This document shows, piece by piece, positions 60,015 through 62,779 of a stretch of DNA of 62,779 nt. Both the position numbers and the translations under genes were made by a program. This stretch comes from Paracoccus fontiphilus. Its GTDB lineage: Bacteria; Pseudomonadota; Alphaproteobacteria; Rhodobacterales; Rhodobacteraceae. The DNA lies in NCBI RefSeq assembly GCF_017356265.1, contig NZ_JAFNAW010000018.1:1-62779 (forward strand), read 5' to 3'. The number at the start of each line of letters is the position of its first letter. The first letter of the stretch is position 1. The notes under the pieces were generated by a model, which had not been told where the DNA came from, ran no database searches, and worked only from the letters and a program-made list of their open reading frames with translations.

Positions 60015-60090
60015 TTTTGAAGACAGGATAGCAAGGATTTATTTTACATCAGGCAGGGCGTAGCCAGACACCAGCTAAGGAGGATTTCCG

Positions 60091-60876
60091 ATGGATTTGG
60101 GACTGCAGGATCGTGTCGCCCTGGTGTTCGGCGCAGGCGGCGGGCTTGGCGGGGCGATCGCCCGAACGCTGGCCGCCGAAGGCGCCAAGGTCGCCATGGC
60201 CGACATCGCCATCCAGGCGGCCGAGGCGACGGTGCGCGACATTTCGGCGGCGGGCGGGACCGCCATCGCCCTGGACTGGGACCTGGCCGACCTGACGTCG
60301 ATCCCCGGCCATCTGGCGCGCATCGAGGCAGACCTCGGGCCCATCGACGTAATTGTCAACAACACCGGCGGCCCCCCGCCGACCCCGGTGTCCGGCCAGT
60401 CGGCCGAGAACTGGGAGAAGTTCTTCCATTCCATGGTCCTGTCCGTCATCGCGGTCACCGACGCCGTGCTGCCCGGGATGAAGGACCGCGGCTGGGGGCG
60501 CGTCATCACCTCGACCTCCTCGGGCGTCGTCGCGCCCATCCCGAACCTGGGTCTGTCCAACGCGCTGCGCGCCAGCCTTGTCGGCTGGTCCAAGACCCTG
60601 GCCGGAGAGGTCGGGCGCCACGGCATCACCGCCAATATCGTCCTGCCAGGGCGCATCGCCACGCAGCGCATCACCTTCCTGGACGAACAGCGGGCCGAGC
60701 GCGAAGGCAAGACGGTCGACGAGGTCGCCGCCGCCTCGACCGCCTCGATCCCCGTCGGCCGCTATGGCAAGCCTCGGGAATACGCCGACACGGTGGCGTT
60801 CCTCGCCTCGGACCGCGCCAGCTACATCACCGGCTCGGTCGTCCGCATCGACGGCGGCCTGATCGCCAGCATCTGA
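60091..60876 (+). CDS. SDR-family oxidoreductase lacking the Tyr/Lys pair
   Basis: A 261-residue short-chain dehydrogenase-like protein. The cofactor loop is LVFGAGGGLGGAIARTLAAEGA with the structural NNTGG at about residues 90-94, and the catalytic Ser region ITSTSSGVV is present. Where the catalytic YxxxK should be, the sequence is S156-N-A-L-R160 (NLGLSNALRASLVGWSKTLA), so Tyr and Lys are replaced by Ser and Arg. The rest of the SDR fold is intact. It may act by an altered mechanism or be a structural relative. It is 11 bases upstream of the RraA gene. Confidence 0.82.
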   Translation: MDLGLQDRVALVFGAGGGLGGAIARTLAAEGAKVAMADIAIQAAEATVRDISAAGGTAIALDWDLADLTSIPGHLARIEADLGPIDVIVNNTGGPPPTPVSGQSAENWEKFFHSMVLSVIAVTDAVLPGMKDRGWGRVITSTSSGVVAPIPNLGLSNALRASLVGWSKTLAGEVGRHGITANIVLPGRIATQRITFLDEQRAEREGKTVDEVAAASTASIPVGRYGKPREYADTVAFLASDRASYITGSVVRIDGGLIASI

Positions 60877-60887
60877 GAGGGCAGGAT

Positions 60888-61586
60888 ATGGACAGCAAGA
60901 CCGTCGGCATCCTCAAGGGCGTGTCCACCGCCACGCTGACAACGGTTCTTCTGAAGAAGGGACTGCGCAACGTCTGGCTGCGGGGCACGAAGCCGATCCG
61001 CCCCGGCCAGGAACGGTTGGTCGGACCCGCCTTCACCCTGCGCTTCACGCCGGCGCGCGAGGATCTGGCGACGCCGGCAAGCTGGGCGTCGCCGATTTCC
61101 ACCCGCGCGGCGATCGAGGCGATGCCGGAAGGCTGCATCGCCGTCGCCGACGCCATGGGCGTTCTGGACGCGGGCATCTTCGGCGACATCCTCTGCGCGC
61201 GGATGGCTAAGCGCGGTGTCGCCGGGCTGGTGACGGACGGGGTGATGCGCGATGCGGCGGGCGTCCTGGGCACCGGGCTTCCGATCTGGTGCGACGGCAT
61301 CGCCGCGCCTGCATCGGTCGCCGGGCTGACCTTCGTGGGCTGGCAGGAGCCCATCGCATGCGGCGGCGTCGCGGTGTTCCCCGACGACATCATCGTGGCC
61401 GACGACGACGGCGCGGTGCTGATCCCGGCGGCGCTTCTTGACGCCGTCCTTGCCGAGGCCCCCGAACAGGAAGTCCAGGAAGCCTGGATCATGACCGAGG
61501 TCGACCGCGGCGTGCCGCTTCCGGGTCTTTATCCCATGAACGACGAGACGAAGGCACGCTACGCGGCCTTCAGGGAGGGACAATGA
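60888..61586 (+). CDS. RraA-family aldolase, second copy
   Basis: A 232-residue RraA-type protein distinct from the copy at 51000. It keeps the aldolase motif in full (FGDILCARMAKRGVAGLVTDGVMRDAAGV: D-G then R-D) and ends with FPDDIIVADDDGAVLIPAALL. This pattern resembles 4-hydroxy-4-methyl-2-oxoglutarate aldolases, whose products are pyruvate and a second oxo acid. It shares four bases with the DapA-like gene (ATGA). Start at 60888 is supported by GAGAGGGCAGGAT upstream. Confidence 0.82.
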   Translation: MDSKTVGILKGVSTATLTTVLLKKGLRNVWLRGTKPIRPGQERLVGPAFTLRFTPAREDLATPASWASPISTRAAIEAMPEGCIAVADAMGVLDAGIFGDILCARMAKRGVAGLVTDGVMRDAAGVLGTGLPIWCDGIAAPASVAGLTFVGWQEPIACGGVAVFPDDIIVADDDGAVLIPAALLDAVLAEAPEQEVQEAWIMTEVDRGVPLPGLYPMNDETKARYAAFREGQ

Positions 61587-62539
61587 ACGCGCAACCCAAA
61601 CCCGTGGCCGAGCTTGGCTTCAACACCGCGACCAAGGGCGTCTACCCGATCGCCGCCACGCCCTTCAATCCCGACCAGTCCGTGGATTGGGACAGCCTGG
61701 ACCGGCTGACCGACTTCTACGAGGCGTCGGGCGCCACCGGCATAACCATCCTCGGCATCCTGGGCGAGGCGGGGAAGCTTGACCCCGAGGAAAGCCGCGA
61801 GATCGCGGCCCGCGTCATCCGCCGGACCAGGCTGCCCATCGTGGTCGGCGTCTCCAATCCAAGCTTCACGGCGATGGGCCGGCTGGCCAAGGAGTCGATG
61901 GACCTGGGCGCGGCGGGCGTCATGATCGCCGGCCACGCCGCCCTTCGGTCGGACGAACAGATCGCCGCCCATTTCCGCAGTGCCGTGGACGCGATCGGGC
62001 CGGACACCCCCTGGGCTTTGCAGGACTATCCGCTGACCCTGTCGGTGGTCCTTTCGGTGCCGATGATCGCGCGCATCATGACCGAGCACCCGTCCTGCGT
62101 CATGCTGAAGGCCGAGGACTGGCCGCAACTGGAGAAGCTGTCCACGATCCGGTCCTGGCAGAAGGATGGAAAGATGCCCGCCTTTTCGATCCTGACGGCA
62201 AATGGCGGCCTGTTCCTGGATTTCGAGCCCGAGCGTGGATCGGACGGGGCCATGACCGGATATGCCTTCCCCGATGCCTTGGTCGAGATGGACGCCCTGC
62301 ATCGTCGCGGCGAACGCGACGCCGCGCACGACCTGTTCGACGCGCATCTGCCGATGATCCGCATGGAGCAGCAGGCGGGGGTCGGCCTGGCGGTGCGCAA
62401 GTACCTGCTGATGCGCCGCGGTGCGATTGCCTGCGACATCCAGCGCAAGCCGGGCACCGCCCTGACGGCACAGGGACGGTCCGAGATCGACTATCTGCTT
62501 GAGCGGCTTGCGCGGAAGGATGCCCGGGCGCGGCTCTAG
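61583..62539 (+). CDS. DapA-family (dihydrodipicolinate synthase-like) aldolase or dehydratase
   Basis: A 318-residue class I aldolase-like TIM barrel. The Schiff-base lysine is K176 (VMLKAED) and the catalytic Tyr is Y149 (ALQDYPL). The substrate loop is GILGEAGKL instead of the GTTGE typical of lysine biosynthesis enzymes, so it is not a housekeeping DapA. The family includes 2-keto-3-deoxy-sugar aldolases, hydratase-aldolases and 5-dehydro-4-deoxyglucarate dehydratase. It ends the SDR-RraA-DapA operon. Confidence 0.87.
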   Translation: MNAQPKPVAELGFNTATKGVYPIAATPFNPDQSVDWDSLDRLTDFYEASGATGITILGILGEAGKLDPEESREIAARVIRRTRLPIVVGVSNPSFTAMGRLAKESMDLGAAGVMIAGHAALRSDEQIAAHFRSAVDAIGPDTPWALQDYPLTLSVVLSVPMIARIMTEHPSCVMLKAEDWPQLEKLSTIRSWQKDGKMPAFSILTANGGLFLDFEPERGSDGAMTGYAFPDALVEMDALHRRGERDAAHDLFDAHLPMIRMEQQAGVGLAVRKYLLMRRGAIACDIQRKPGTALTAQGRSEIDYLLERLARKDARARL

Positions 62540-62547
62540 CGACATGG

Positions 62548-62575
62548 CCCCGACCGTGCAGCCGCACGGTCGGGG
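62548..62575 (+). terminator. Perfect 12-bp hairpin after the DapA-like gene
   Basis: CCCCGACCGTGC (62548-62559) and GCACGGTCGGGG (62564-62575) are exact complements around AGCC, nine bases past the stop. No U-tract follows, so it is terminator-like rather than a standard intrinsic terminator. Confidence 0.6.
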
Positions 62576-62755
62576 CGCGCGACAGAAGGGGGAATGACGG
62601 TGAACAGTTTCACCCAACCCGTCGATTGTGCCCTTGGCCCGACCTTGCCTGTTGCGAGCAGTCACACGGTGTTACCGGTGCGTCTGACCATAGAGGTGGT
62701 CGCAGGAATTCGGACCAGTCGCTAAGCTTTGGCGATTGACGAAGGACTGATCCGC

Positions 62756-62779
62756 ATGACGAAACGAAAGCGCTATTCG
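62756..62779 (+). CDS. 5' end of a probable IS3-family transposase (orfA), cut by window edge
   Basis: The ATG at 62756 follows GAAGGACTGATCCGC, a good ribosome site, and the only visible residues are MTKRKRYS. These match the usual start of IS3-family orfA helix-turn-helix proteins (MTKRKRYSxEFKxxVAL). Eight residues alone are weak evidence. The left end of the element should lie between about 62640 and 62720, but I could not fix the inverted repeat. It would mark a mobile element next to the catabolic island. Confidence 0.45.

Overview
The window is a GC-rich (high third-position GC) chromosomal segment from an alphaproteobacterium, most likely of the order Rhodobacterales and resembling Paracoccus. 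This rests on the protein families present: an Mcl1-type L-malyl-CoA/beta-methylmalyl-CoA lyase of 318 residues, MmcB, DUF2585, DUF6324, TIGR02186 and TIGR01244 proteins, and a tRNA-His with A73 and no obvious G-1. The genus is an inference; no ribosomal gene is present to confirm it. No CRISPR array, prophage or complete insertion sequence is visible. The right edge enters what looks like an IS3-type transposase.

Left part (1-25.6 kb) is mostly core genome. In order it holds a thioredoxin-like protein, phosphoglycolate phosphatase, a CX5R phosphatase-like protein, an ArsC-like protein coupled to a 33-residue lipoprotein, DUF3422, the proton-translocating transhydrogenase pntAB, an Ala-rich anchored protein, aminopeptidase N, an acyltransferase, a class IV aminotransferase, Mcl1, DUF2585, TIGR02186 plus a TauE-type exporter, the surE-pcm-nlpD-like operon, stress-type small proteins, BolA plus CGFS glutaredoxin, tRNA-His, MmcB, a structured RNA with a strong terminator (possible 6S RNA), a DUF481 outer-membrane protein, nusB and ribE.

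Middle part (25.6-41 kb). A capsule-anchor block (kpsS, a Wza/KpsD-type export lipoprotein, kpsC) faces a three-gene phospholipid module (CDP-alcohol phosphatidyltransferase, CdsA-like, PlsC-like). kpsC carries a one-base frameshift as given. Next come the sulfate ABC transporter cysA-sbp-cysT-cysW, in which every gene overlaps the next, and the C4-dicarboxylate system dctD-dctB divergent from dctA. DctD has an unusual, degenerate AAA+ domain, and the dctB-dctA gap contains two perfect inverted repeats.

Right part (41-62.8 kb) is accessory catabolism. An eight-gene minus-strand operon, transcribed away from a divergent LysR gene, combines a branched-chain-type (HAAT) ABC importer with a GMC oxidoreductase, a gamma-glutamyltransferase without signal peptide and a D-2-hydroxyacid dehydrogenase. 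It is followed by a hydroxy-acid catabolic island: two RraA-type aldolases, a second D-2-hydroxyacid dehydrogenase, a 6PGDH-like dehydrogenase, a tripartite tricarboxylate transporter (tctB, frameshifted tctA, tctC), an FMN alpha-hydroxyacid oxidase, an SDR lacking the usual Tyr/Lys, and a DapA-family aldolase. GntR and LysR regulators with palindromic candidate operators sit at the divergent points. The substrates of both catabolic systems cannot be read from sequence and are the most novel biology here. The two frameshifts (kpsC and tctA) both lie at a GCCGGGG run and need read-level checking before either gene is called dead.
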